Below, piece by piece: positions 54,968 through 64,000 of a stretch of 64,000 nucleotides of DNA (within the stretch, counting starts at the first letter, position 1; each line of letters starts with the position of its first letter). Location of the stretch: positions 1-64,000 of the forward strand of contig JAFBJY010001370.1 of NCBI GenBank assembly GCA_016801885.1. The letters are read 5' to 3'. A program made the translations under genes and the position numbers. The stretch is from Toxotes chatareus (taxonomy: Eukaryota > Chordata > Actinopteri > Toxotidae). Below the pieces are notes generated by a model that worked only from the letters and a program-made list of their open reading frames with translations, searched no databases and was not told the origin of the DNA.

Positions 54968-57900
54968 AGATTAGATTAGATTAGATTCAACTTTATTGTC
55001 ATTACACATGTACAGGGACAGGGTAACGAAATGCAGTTTAGCATCTAACCAGAAGTGCAAAAGCAGCAAGTGCAGGATATGGCAAAAAAAGTGCAATATA
55101 TACAGTATTCACATTAGATATATACATATATAAATATATATAAATATGATGTACAGATGAGTGTTTTATAACAGTATGTACAGTTAAATAAGTATTATGA
55201 TCATACTATACAGATGCATTATGTACAGAGAGTGTATGTAAGTGTATGTACAGACATACAGGTAATATAAACTTACTATATAGATACATTTATGAATATA
55301 TGTACACTATATAGGGAAGAAAAGTGGGTGGTGTGAGGAGTATGGATGGTGTGTGTGTGGGTAATGGGAGGGGGTGTCGTCGGGGGGCAGGGTTGGTGTG
55401 GGAGGTGGACGTGGGGGGTTACAGGGGGGCTAAGTTCAATAAGGAAACAGCTGTGGGGAAAAAGCTGTTCCTGAGTCTACTGGTTCTTGTTCGGAGGCTC
55501 CTGAAGCGTCTCCTGGAGGGCAGGAGGTTAATCAGACCATTTGCAGGGTGAGACGAGTCCTTGAGAATGTTGCGAGCTCTCGTGCAGAGACAGCGTTTTC
55601 TCTGGACCTACTCAATGGAGGGAAGTGGAGTCCCAGTTATGCGTTGGGCAGTTTTCACCACCCGCTGCAGTGCCTTTCGGTCAGCGACTGAACAGTTTCC
55701 ATACCAGACTGTGATACAGCTGGTCAGGATGCTCTCAATTACGGACCGGTAGAAGTTCACCAGAACGGCTGAGGATAGGTGGTTCTTCTTCAGTGTCCTC
55801 AGGAAGAAGAGGCGCTGGTGAGCTTTCTTGACCAGGCTGGAGGTGTTGGCGGACCAGGACAGGTCCTCTGTAATGTGAGTCCCCAGGAATTTGAAGCTGG
55901 AGACACGTTCAACAGCCATCCCATTGATGTGAATGGGGCTGTGTGTGCCTCTTTTCACCCTCCTGAAGTCCACAATAAGCTCCTTTGTCTTGCTGGTGTT
56001 CAGGAGCAAGTTATTGTTGCCGCACCACGTGGCCAGGTGCTGTACCTCCTCCCTGTAGGCAGTCTCATCATTGTTGCTGATGAGGCCAATCACCCTGGTG
56101 TAATCTGCAAACTTGATAATGGTGTTGGATCCATTTACAGGTCTGCAGTCATGGGTGAAGAGGGAGTAGAGGAATGGGCTCAGCACACAGCCCTGTGGTA
56201 CGCCGGTGTTGAATGTGGTGGTGGTGGAGCAGATGTGGCCTGACCTGACATGCTGAGGTCTGTTGGTCAGAAAGTCTGTAATCCAGTTACAGAGGGAGGT
56301 GTCGATGCCCAGTTCTCCAAGTTTAGTGGTCAACTTGGAGGGATAACGGTGTTGAATGCCGAGCTGAAGTCGACAAACAGCATTCGGGCGTGGTGCTGTT
56401 GTTGTCCAGATGTGTGAGTACAGAGTGCAGAGTTGTGCATACTGCATCTTCTATGCTCCTATTGCTGCGATAGGCAAATTGGTGAGGGTCCAGTGTGGGT
56501 GGGAGGCAGTTTTGAGGTGAGCCAGGACCAGTCGCTCAAAGCACTTCGTAACTATAGGTGTGAGTGCTACAGGGCGGTAGTCGTTCAGGCTCGCTGGGGA
56601 GGAGTGTTTTGGCACTGGCACGATGGAAGTGGACTTGAAGCATGTTGGCACAGCCGCTTGGGTGAAGGACAGGTTGAAGATGTCCATGAAGACCCCTGCA
56701 AGCTGCTCTGCGCATGCCCTGAGCACGTGTCCAGGAATGCCGTCTGGGCCAGCCGCCTTGCGTGCATTGATCCGGGCTTAGTGCATTATAGACATCTGTG
56801 GAGGTGAACATGAGGGGCTGATGGTCTGCTGAGGGTGTTGTTGTCTTGGTGGCCATCTCCTTGTTGTCTCTGTCAAAGCGAGCATAAAAGTCATTTAGCT
56901 CGTTGAGGAAGGAGACATCTGTAGCTGCCGTGTGACGTTGCTGGGCTTGTAGTCACTGATGGCCTGGATGCCCTGCCACATGCGTTGGGGGTCAGAGTTG
57001 GTAAAGTGTTCCTCCACCTTTAGCTTGTAGCAGTGCTTGGCCTTTTGATGGCCCTCTTCAGGTTAGCTCTGGATTCACTGTAGGCTTGTGCATCACCTGA
57101 TCTGAAGGTGGTGTCCCGGCCTTCAGCAGGAGCCACACCTCCTTGTTCATCCATGGCTTCTGATTAGAGTATGTGGTGATCTGTTTCTGTGTTGTGATGC
57201 TGTCAATGGTGGTGTTGATATAATCCAGTACAGAGGAGGCATAGGTGTCAATGTCCGTATGGGAGCCACAGGTGGCCTGAGAAGCAAACATACTCCAGTC
57301 TGTGTGTAGAAACCTGTCCTGAAGTACAGAGTCTTCCCCTGCTGGCCACACTTTGATGGTCTTCACTGTTGGCTTCACACGGTTGATGAGGGGTGAATAT
57401 TTAGGAGTGAGGAACAAAGAAAGGTGATCAGACTGTCCCAGGTGGGGGAGGGGGGAGGCAGTGTAAGCTCCAGCAATGTTTGTATAAACGTGGTCTAAAA
57501 TTGTGTCTCCTCTGGTGGGGCAGGAAACATGCTGGTGGAATTTTGGGAGCATAGTCTTTAAATTAGAATGATTGAAATCACCCGCCACAATAAATGCAGC
57601 CTCCGGGTGAGCAGTCTGCTGTTTGCTAATGGCTGCATGAAGTTCCCTCATAGCAAGCTTGGCATTAGCATCTGGGGAATGTAGGCTGCCGTGATAATGG
57701 TGGAGGTAAACTCCGTGGCAGATAAAAGGTCTACACTTAACCATGAGAAACTCTAGGTTAGCTGAGCAGTGTCTCCCAACGATGACAGAGTTCGTACACC
57801 AAGCGTTGTTTATATAAATGCACAGTCCTCCGCCTCTGGTCTTACCGGAGTCATCTGCCGTTCTATCTGCCCGGAGTGTGTGGCGTCCGACTAGCTCAAT

Positions 57901-58396
57901 AGCATTGTTGGGTATGCCGCTGTGTAGCCATGTTTCTGTGAAAATCATGACGTTGCAGTCCAGAAGTCTCTTACAGTTGTTGATGCGGAGTCGTATCTCA
58001 TCCAGTTTGTTCACCAATGACCGTACATTTGCGAGGAAAACGCTGGGTAGAGAGAGCCGGTGCAGTGTTGTTTTTAGCTTAGCTCTTAGCCCTCCGCGCT
58101 TTCCCCATCTCTGTTTACGATCTCGACGCCGCCTGCGAGCTCTTCCGCCCAGCTGGTTAGTGTGCGTAGACTCTGGTGTTCTGGAGATCTCGGGGATGAG
58201 TCGAAGATCGGCGATAAAACTGTTGGAGAAGCGTAGGTTGATATCCAAAAGCTCCTGACAGGTGTATGATGTTAAAGAAAAACTGTTCCGTACGAACAGA
58301 CCCGAGATGAGCAGGAAAACTACTGCAATTTTGCAAAAACTGGGGAGACGCTGAGCCTCGCGTTGCACACGCGCCGCCATCTTGGTCTCATTTCAC
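54968..58396 (-). pseudogene. Nearly full-length LINE (L2/CR1/Rex1-group), inactive
   Basis: The minus strand opens with a 440-codon frame (57058-58380) beginning MAARVQREAQRLPSF. It contains endonuclease motifs VFLANVRSLVNKLDEIRLR, VMIFTETWLHSGIPN, FIVAGDFNHSNLKTM, DTILDHVYTNI and GQSDHLSLFL. The reverse transcriptase pieces follow (SLNDYRPVALTPIVTKCFER near 56580), then GVPQGCVLSPFLYSLF and KFADYTRVIGL (55608-56447). The catalytic FADD reads FADY (56100-56111), and frameshifts lie between the endonuclease and reverse transcriptase. The 3' tail is an AATCT repeat (plus-strand GATTAGATTAGATT at 54968). It splits a stretch that is continuous in copy A at about 36200. Confidence 0.88.
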
Positions 58397-58476
58397 AGGA
58401 AGGACGACTGACACCAAAGACTCTTTAAATCAATGTGTGACATCTGACTGTTGGTTGAAGTCAAGAAATTATTTAT

Positions 58477-60283
58477 TATGACATCTACAAAGAGAGCCTA
58501 CATAACTACAACCAAGAACTGAAAGTGGCAAGACAATCCTTTTTTCTGACATTATTGATAGAAACAGTAACAATGCTCACACGTTGTTTTCTATTATAGA
58601 CAGACTGACAAACCCAGGAGTATCAGTCCCACCTGAACTGCTCTCCAAAAGATCATGCAATGACTTTGCACATTTTTCACAAAATATCAAAAATAAGACA
58701 AACTGTTTGTAGTTCCAGCTCAGGTAAAATGATGATGTCACTTTTGCCTTCCTGTCCACCAGTTAGCCTAGCACATTTTAACCCGCTAGATAATACAGCA
58801 CTTACAGAACTCGTCAAACAACTAAAATCTACAACATGCTCACTCGATGATCTGCCAACAAAATTTTTCAAAAACGTTTTTAACTGCATAGCTTCAGATG
58901 TGTTGCAGATAGTAAACAACTCTCTTGAGTCAGGGCAGTTTCCCCAAGCCCTGAAAACTGCAGTTATTAAACCTCTTCTTAAAAAATCTAATCTGGATGC
59001 TTCAGCTATAAACAACTACAGGCCAATATCTAACCTTCCTTCTCTGGGAAAGATCATTGAAAAGGCTGCTTTTCAACAAATTCATGCATTTTTGTGCAAA
59101 ACAATCTTTTAATGAATTTCAGTCATGTTTTCGAGCACATCACAGCACTGAGACAGCACTTGTGAAAGTCTTGAATGACATACATCTGAATAATGATGCA
59201 TCCAAAGTCTCTGTCTTAGTATTATTGGACCTTAGTGCTGCATTCGATACAGTTGATCACAATATACTCCTTGACAGACTGGAAAACTGGGTAGGACTCA
59301 CTGGCACAGTGCTGAGTTGGCTCAAATCTTACTTACATGGTAGGGATTACTTGGTCTCAATGGGTAACTATGAATCTGGCCAAACTAAGATTACATACGG
59401 GGTTCCTCAGGGGTCCATTCTTGGACCACTTCTGTTCAATATCTACATGCTGCCCCTAGCTCAGATCATTGAACATCACAATATCTCTTACCACACTTAT
59501 ATGGACGACACACAACTTTATATTTCAGTGTCACCACACGACTACAGTCCCCTACATTCACTAAGCAAGTGTATTCAGCAAATCAACGAGTGGATGTGCC
59601 AGAATTTTCTCCAGGTTAATGCAGATAAGAAAGAATTGATTGTTTTTGGCTACAAAATGAAAGGTCCAAGATCAGTGAGCACCTTGACTCCATGTCACTG
59701 AAGGTTACAAATCAAGCCAGAAATCTCGGTGTAATCCTTGACTCAGACCTGAATTTCACCAACCATATAAAAGCTATCACCAGGTCTGCCTATTACCACC
59801 TGAAAAATATTGCTAGGTTCAAGGGTTTTCTATCCAAACAAGACACAGAAAAACTTATCCACGCATTCGTTTTCAGTAGGCTAGATTATTGTAATGGCAT
59901 CCTAACAGGTCTAAACAAACGATCTATCAGACAGTTGCGGCTGGTCCAAAATGCTGCTGCCAGAGTCCTGAACACCAGAAAAATGGACCACATTACACCT
60001 GTCCTCAAATCAGTTTATTTAAGTCAGGCCTGAAAACACACTTGTTTACTGAAGCATTCTCTTAAATTGTCTTAACTGCACTCTTCTTTATTTAATTATT
60101 TTACTGTTTTCTATACTGTCTTTTCTCCAATGTTTTATTTCTTTTATTCTATTATTTATGATTTCAGTGCAATATGATTTGCTTTTATTCTATGATTTTA
60201 ATGTAATCTGTAAAGCACTATGAATTACCTTGTGTACGAATGGTGCTATATAAATAAACCTTGCCTTACCTTGCCTTGCCTTC
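58477..60283 (+). pseudogene. 5'-truncated L2-type LINE with YMDD and an internal deletion
   Basis: Reverse transcriptase pieces: CSLDDLPTKFFKN, AVIKPLLKKSNLDAS, NNYRPISNLPSLGKIIEK (58660-59112); LVLLDLSAAFDTVDHNILL, YGVPQGSILGPLLFNIYM and the catalytic TYMDDTQLYIS (59057-59701, YMDD at 59498-59509); then LGVILDSDLNFTNHI and RLDYCNGILTGL (59692-60033). Two frameshifts separate these. After HITPVLKS (about 60010) the coding jumps to FKSGLKTHLFTEAFS, so roughly 100 residues of the C-terminus are deleted. The 3' end is AATAAACCTTGCC with a CTTGC repeat. It is inserted in the sense direction in the NLR-B intron at a site continuous in copy A. Confidence 0.88.
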
Positions 60284-60566
60284 AGTGGTGAAGAGGATTT
60301 GAGTCCAACATGTCTGATTTGATCTTTATCTTCTAATTCCAGACTTGACTGAGCTCAGCAGCATGTTAAGAATCTGTGTTGACATGAATAGTTTTGTGAA
60401 TGTTGTGGTGACATTTGGATGATGTGTGTAGAAGGCTGACATTATGATGATCCACAATAAAAGAAGGACAAAGTCCCTCTACTCATGTTAGTGAAAGCCC
60501 ATTGATTAGGACATATCTGATTGGATTAGAAATGATTTTCATCCACATGATTTATTCATTATTCAG

Positions 60567-60739
60567 ATTGGGTTGCTGCAGTTTGACAGAGATCAGCTGG
60601 GCTTCTCTGGCCTCAGCTCTGAAGTCCAACCCTCCCATCTGAGAGACCTGGACCTGTGGATGAACAACCTACAGGATTCAGGAGTGAAGCTGCTGTGTGG
60701 TTCTCTGGAGAGTCCACACTGTAGACTGGAGACTCTGAG
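60567..60739 (+). pseudogene. NLR copy B, LRR exon 1 (one-base loss)
   Basis: 173 bp instead of 174. The sequence AACCCTCCC replaces AACCCCTCCC at about 60629-60633. Splice borders are as in the other LRR exons. Corrected for frame, the product has LGCCSLTEISW and RDLDLWMNNLQDSGVKLL. It is the most diverged of the seven LRR exons. Confidence 0.88.
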
Positions 60740-61617
60740 GTCAGTTCACTGTCTGTTACTGTTGTAGATCTTATATCTTTATTCCACAACTGAACCTGGT
60801 TTATCTTCATCCATTAACTTGGATCCATTCATCTTGAATGAATGAATGGATGAAAATTGAAATAGTTATTGTTCCATATTGTGACTATTTCTTATCTCAG
60901 ACTGAGAATTATTCCTTCAGTTTCACTTCATTTCAGACAGTTGTCATGAATAATGTCTGTTGACTTCACTGAAGCGTTGTGATGCTCATGGTGAAAAACG
61001 TTTGTTGACAGGACTTTTAATTTTCAAATTATCACGGCATTTTTGATGGTTTTATCCTATACCCTGTTGTCTGCTGGGCATACAGACTGGTTTTGCTGTG
61101 TATTTACATTCTGGTCCAGGGGTCTAGATGAATTAACTTTTAGTCTCACAAGGACCATATTTATTGTCGGCCATCTTGTCCTCTTTTAGCAGGAGTTAAA
61201 GCCTTCAATGGTTACATTATCACCAATATCACTGCATAACATGTTAGTAGGACTATCAGGGCCACAAATAACATCACACAAAGTCCTTCAGCTGCTCCTG
61301 GATGATGCTCCCTCACATCCACTTGTACAACTATCCAACATCTCACAGCTGATTATCCTGTATATGCACCACACAGAAGGCACATTCACAGTTTCTGCAG
61401 AAATGTTCTACTTATTATTACTAGTAGCAGCAGTATGGTATGCAAGCATGTTATGAATGTTGTGGTGAGATTTGGAGGATGTGTAGAAGGCTGACATGAT
61501 GATCCACAATAAGAGAAGGACAAAGTCCCTCTACTCATGTTAGTGAAAGCTCATTGATTAGGACATATCTGAATTGATTAGAAATGATTTTATCCACATG
61601 ATTTATTCTATATTCAG

Positions 61618-61791
61618 ATTGAGTTCCTGCAGTTTGTCAGAGAGCAGCTGTGCTTCTCTGGCCTCAGCTCTGAAGTCCAACCCCTCCCATCTGAGACACC
61701 TGGACCTGTGGGACAACAAGCTGCAGGATTCAGGAGTGAAGCTGCTGTGTGGTTTTCTGGAGAGTTCACACTGTAGACTGGAGACTCTGGG
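61618..61791 (+). CDS. NLR copy B, LRR exon 2
   Basis: 174 bp, phase 2 to 2. It encodes LSSCSLSESSC...LRHLDLWDNKLQDSGVKLLCGFLESSHC. The last bases are CTGGG instead of CTGAG before the donor GTCAGT, which changes the junction residue (R to G). Confidence 0.9.
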
Positions 61792-62886
61792 GTCAGTTCA
61801 CTGTCTGTTACTGTTGTAGATCTTAGATCTTTAATCCACAACTGAACCTGGTTTATCTTCATCCAGAACTTGAATCCATTCATCTTGAATGAATGAATGA
61901 ATGAGATTTGAAATAGTTATTGTTCCATATTGTGACTTTTTCTTTTCTCAGACTAAGAATTATTCCTTCAGTTTCACTTCATTTCAGTCAGTTGTCATGA
62001 ATAATGTCTGTTGACTTCAACGAAACCTTCAGAACTCACACACTCGTATTTACAGTCAGCAGACTAATGTTTTCTAAATGAAGTGTAGAAAATGTCCAGT
62101 GTGAGTTGTTCAAAGTCCATTTTATCACAACAACATACAGAAGATCCTCAGAACTATTTGTACAAATCAATTGAAAAACACTTGAAGAAAAAAACTCTTC
62201 TTTCCTTTGAAGTTCATTTCAATGAAGTGTGTGTGTGTTAAGGAGCAAAGACTTAAAGAACGACACTGTTGGTTTGACATGTTTCAGTCCATTAACTGCA
62301 AATCTTGTTGTATTGTAAAGTGTCACTGGTTTGGAAAGACACCAACAGATACAATGCATTATAATTATAATTATAAATACCATGGTTTTAGTATTACATT
62401 GTGTGTATGTGACTTTGCTTCTAGCATTTTCCAAAGTTTTCCATTAAATCCATCTGTAATTTGGGATCAAATAGTTGTTGTTTAGTTGAATATGTGTTTA
62501 GTTGTGGATTTCCTGAGCTGATCTGCAGGATAGAGACCAGGACCAAGCGAGACATTTTCCTGGATCAGGACTGAACATTTGAAGTTTGATCCATTTCATT
62601 GGTGAATCAAAGTCAGTTTTTAGTCCAACATGTCTGATTTGATCTTTATCTTCTAATTCCAGACTTGACTGAGCTCAGCAGCATGTTATGAATCTGTGTT
62701 GACATGAATAGTTGTGTGAATGTTGTGGTGACATTTGGATGATGTGTGTAGAAGGCTGACATTATGATGATCCACAATAAGAGAAGGACAAAGTCCCTCT
62801 ACTCATGTTAGTGAAAGCTCATTGATTAGGACATATCTGATTGGATTAGAAATGATTATTATCCACATGATTTATTCTTTATTCAG

Positions 62887-63060
62887 ATTGAGGTCCTGCA
62901 GTTTGTCAGAGATCAGCTGTGCTTCTCTGGCCTCAGCTCTGAAGTCCAACCCCTCCCATCTGAGAGACGTGGACCTGAGGGACAACAAGCTGCAGGATTC
63001 AGGAGTGAAGCTGCTGTGTGGTTCTCTGGAGAGTCCACACTGTAGACTAGAGACTCTGAG
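62887..63060 (+). CDS. NLR copy B, LRR exon 3
   Basis: 174 bp, phase 2 to 2. It encodes LRSCSLSEISC...LRDVDLRDNKLQDSGVKLLCGSLES. The beta-strand residues (DVDLRDN) differ from all other copies. The array continues past the window, because no terminal-type LRR or B30.2 exon has appeared yet. Confidence 0.9.
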
Positions 63061-63347
63061 GTCAGTTCACTGTCTGTTACTGTTGTAGATTCTTTAATGC
63101 ACAACTGAACCTGGTTTATCTTCATCCACAACTTGAATCCATTCATCTTGAATGAATGAATGAATGAGATTTGAAATAGTTGTTTTTCTTAACTCAGACT
63201 AAGAATTATTCATTCAGTTTCACTTCATTTCAGTCAGTTGTCATGAATAATGTCTGTTGACTTCAATGAAACCTTCAGAACTCACACACTCGTATTTGTC
63301 ACAGAAGTTCATTTCAATGAAGTGTCAGGACTAATGTCAGTTCTTCA

Positions 63348-63373
63348 GTGTGTGTGTGTGTGTGTGTGTGTGT
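63348..63373. repeat. (TG)n microsatellite
   Basis: About 13 GT units. Confidence 0.95.
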
Positions 63374-63569
63374 TTTTTTAATCTTTAACACCAGTGTGTA
63401 AATTGTGGTCTTTTCTCATTGAGTTGAATTGACTTGTTAAATGTGTTAAGGAGCAAAAACTTCAAGAAACACACTGTTGGTTTGACATGTTTCAGTCCAT
63501 TAACTGCAAATCTTGTTGTATTGTAAAGTGTCGCTGTGTGTTTGGAAAGACACCAACAAATACAATGCA

Positions 63570-63700
63570 TTATTATTATTATTATTATTATTATGTTAGA
63601 AAGGCCGTTCTGACAATCAAGACTTAACCCGACAGTTATGGTAACAAAGTCCTTCGTTACATGTTATTATTATTATTATTATTACTGTTATTATTATTAT
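63570..63700. repeat. Two (ATT)n tracts split by a 67-bp unique segment
   Basis: ATT units at 63570-63594 and 63664-63700 flank an unrelated, CG-containing segment (GGCCGTTCTGACAATCAAG...). The paralogous position near 62350 has a short ATA/ATT tract without this segment. Confidence 0.7.
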
Positions 63701-63774
63701 ATCATTATATCATGAGCATTTTCCAAAGTTTTCCATTAAATCCATCTGTAATTTGGGATCAAATAGTTGTTGTT

Positions 63775-64000
63775 CAATTCAATTTTTTTATATTTCGCCT
63801 TCCACAATCAAAATTGTCTCAAAGCGCTTTACAGAGACCCAGAGCCTGACCCCAGAGCAAGCATTTAAGGCGACAGTGGGAAAGGAAAAACTCCCTTTTA
63901 ACAGGTAGAAACCTTGAGCAGAACCTGGCTCAGATGGGGGACCCTCCTGCCGATGGCCGGGCTGGGTGAAAGAAGGAAAAGGAGGAAGATAGGACAGCTG
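63775..64000. repeat. Common teleost dispersed repeat, cut by the window end
   Basis: The segment with TTCAATTCAATTTTTTTATA, CAAAGCGCTTTACAGAGACC, GCGACAGTGGGAAAGGAAAA and ACTCCCTTTTAACAGG is a very widespread fish repeat, thought to be a LINE (L2-type) 3' end in reverse. The terminal ATTCAATTCAA is its usual microsatellite tail. Confidence 0.65.

Larger units (their letters stand above)
49695..63060 (+). pseudogene. NLR-C (NLRC3-like) gene, copy B: FISNA-NACHT-LRR, 3' end beyond the window
   Basis: Tandem paralogue of copy A in the same orientation, with the same exon phases. Recognised exons are two N-terminal repeat exons, the FISNA-NACHT exon and three LRR exons; the C-terminal domain is not in the window. 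The first intron is 0.7 kb. The intron after NACHT is 7 kb because two LINEs inserted. Three one-base losses break the NACHT exon and one breaks the first LRR exon. Several of these are homopolymer contractions, so the gene could be intact in the animal. Confidence 0.8.

Noticed and set aside
57058..58380. 440-codon frame as a host gene
   Set aside because: It has LINE endonuclease motifs (FTETWL, GDFNHSN, GQSDHLSL) and is followed by reverse transcriptase.
60340..60400. An extra LRR exon after TTCTAATTCCAG (also at 62660)
   Set aside because: The acceptor looks fair, but the following sequence has an early stop in the phase-2 frame and no LRR motif or donor; at most an exon remnant.
36616..63060. 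CRISPR-like array from regularly recurring 174-bp units
   Set aside because: The units are spliced LRR exons with coding phase; spacing is irregular and up to kilobases, and the organism is a vertebrate.

Overview
This is nuclear DNA of a ray-finned fish (teleost). The evidence is exon/intron structure with consensus GT/AG borders, two fish-type NLR-C (NLRC3-like) genes with FISNA, NACHT and LRR domains (one followed by a B30.2 exon), and a dense mix of fish transposons: Rex3-like RTE, L2/CR1/Rex1-type LINEs, tRNA-derived SINEs, Ty3/gypsy LTRs, Tc1/mariner, hAT, piggyBac-like and Merlin DNA elements. No bacterial operon, rRNA, functional tRNA or CRISPR array is present.

Layout. 1-10.3 kb: no recognisable gene. 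It holds a homopolymer-rich, probably low-quality edge (1-620), a possible LTR (about 4.2-4.7 kb) and a 300 bp inverted-repeat pair around tRNA-like repeat units and a mariner MITE (5.0-8.1 kb). 10.3-20.6 kb: a CpG-rich block with a splice donor, an AT-rich DNA element, a broken Merlin transposase, LINE and LTR debris, and a 5'-truncated LINE. 21.0-42.5 kb: NLR copy A on the plus strand. It has two short repeated N-terminal exons, one large FISNA-NACHT exon, four 174 bp LRR exons and a decayed B30.2 (PRY-SPRY) exon. Its first long intron (11.7 kb) is filled by at least six transposon insertions. 42.5-49.3 kb: SINE and LTR pieces plus a segment duplicated from 11-18 kb. 49.3-64 kb: NLR copy B, same orientation and same exon phases, with a 0.7 kb first intron, a 7 kb LINE-filled intron after the NACHT exon, and three LRR exons before the window ends.

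How the genes work. By family, these proteins are cytosolic immune sensors: NACHT binds and hydrolyses ATP and drives oligomerisation, while LRR and B30.2 bind ligand. Walker A and B are intact in both copies, but each large exon carries three single-base frame disruptions, and the net shift agrees with exon length (A net +1, B net -3). As written both are pseudogenes, or they carry long-read indel errors; several of the indels are one-base homopolymer contractions. The LRR exons are nearly identical to each other except at the exposed beta-strand positions, and they sit in duplicated exon-intron modules. Comparing A with B also gives empty-site proof for some insertions and a relative order of events.
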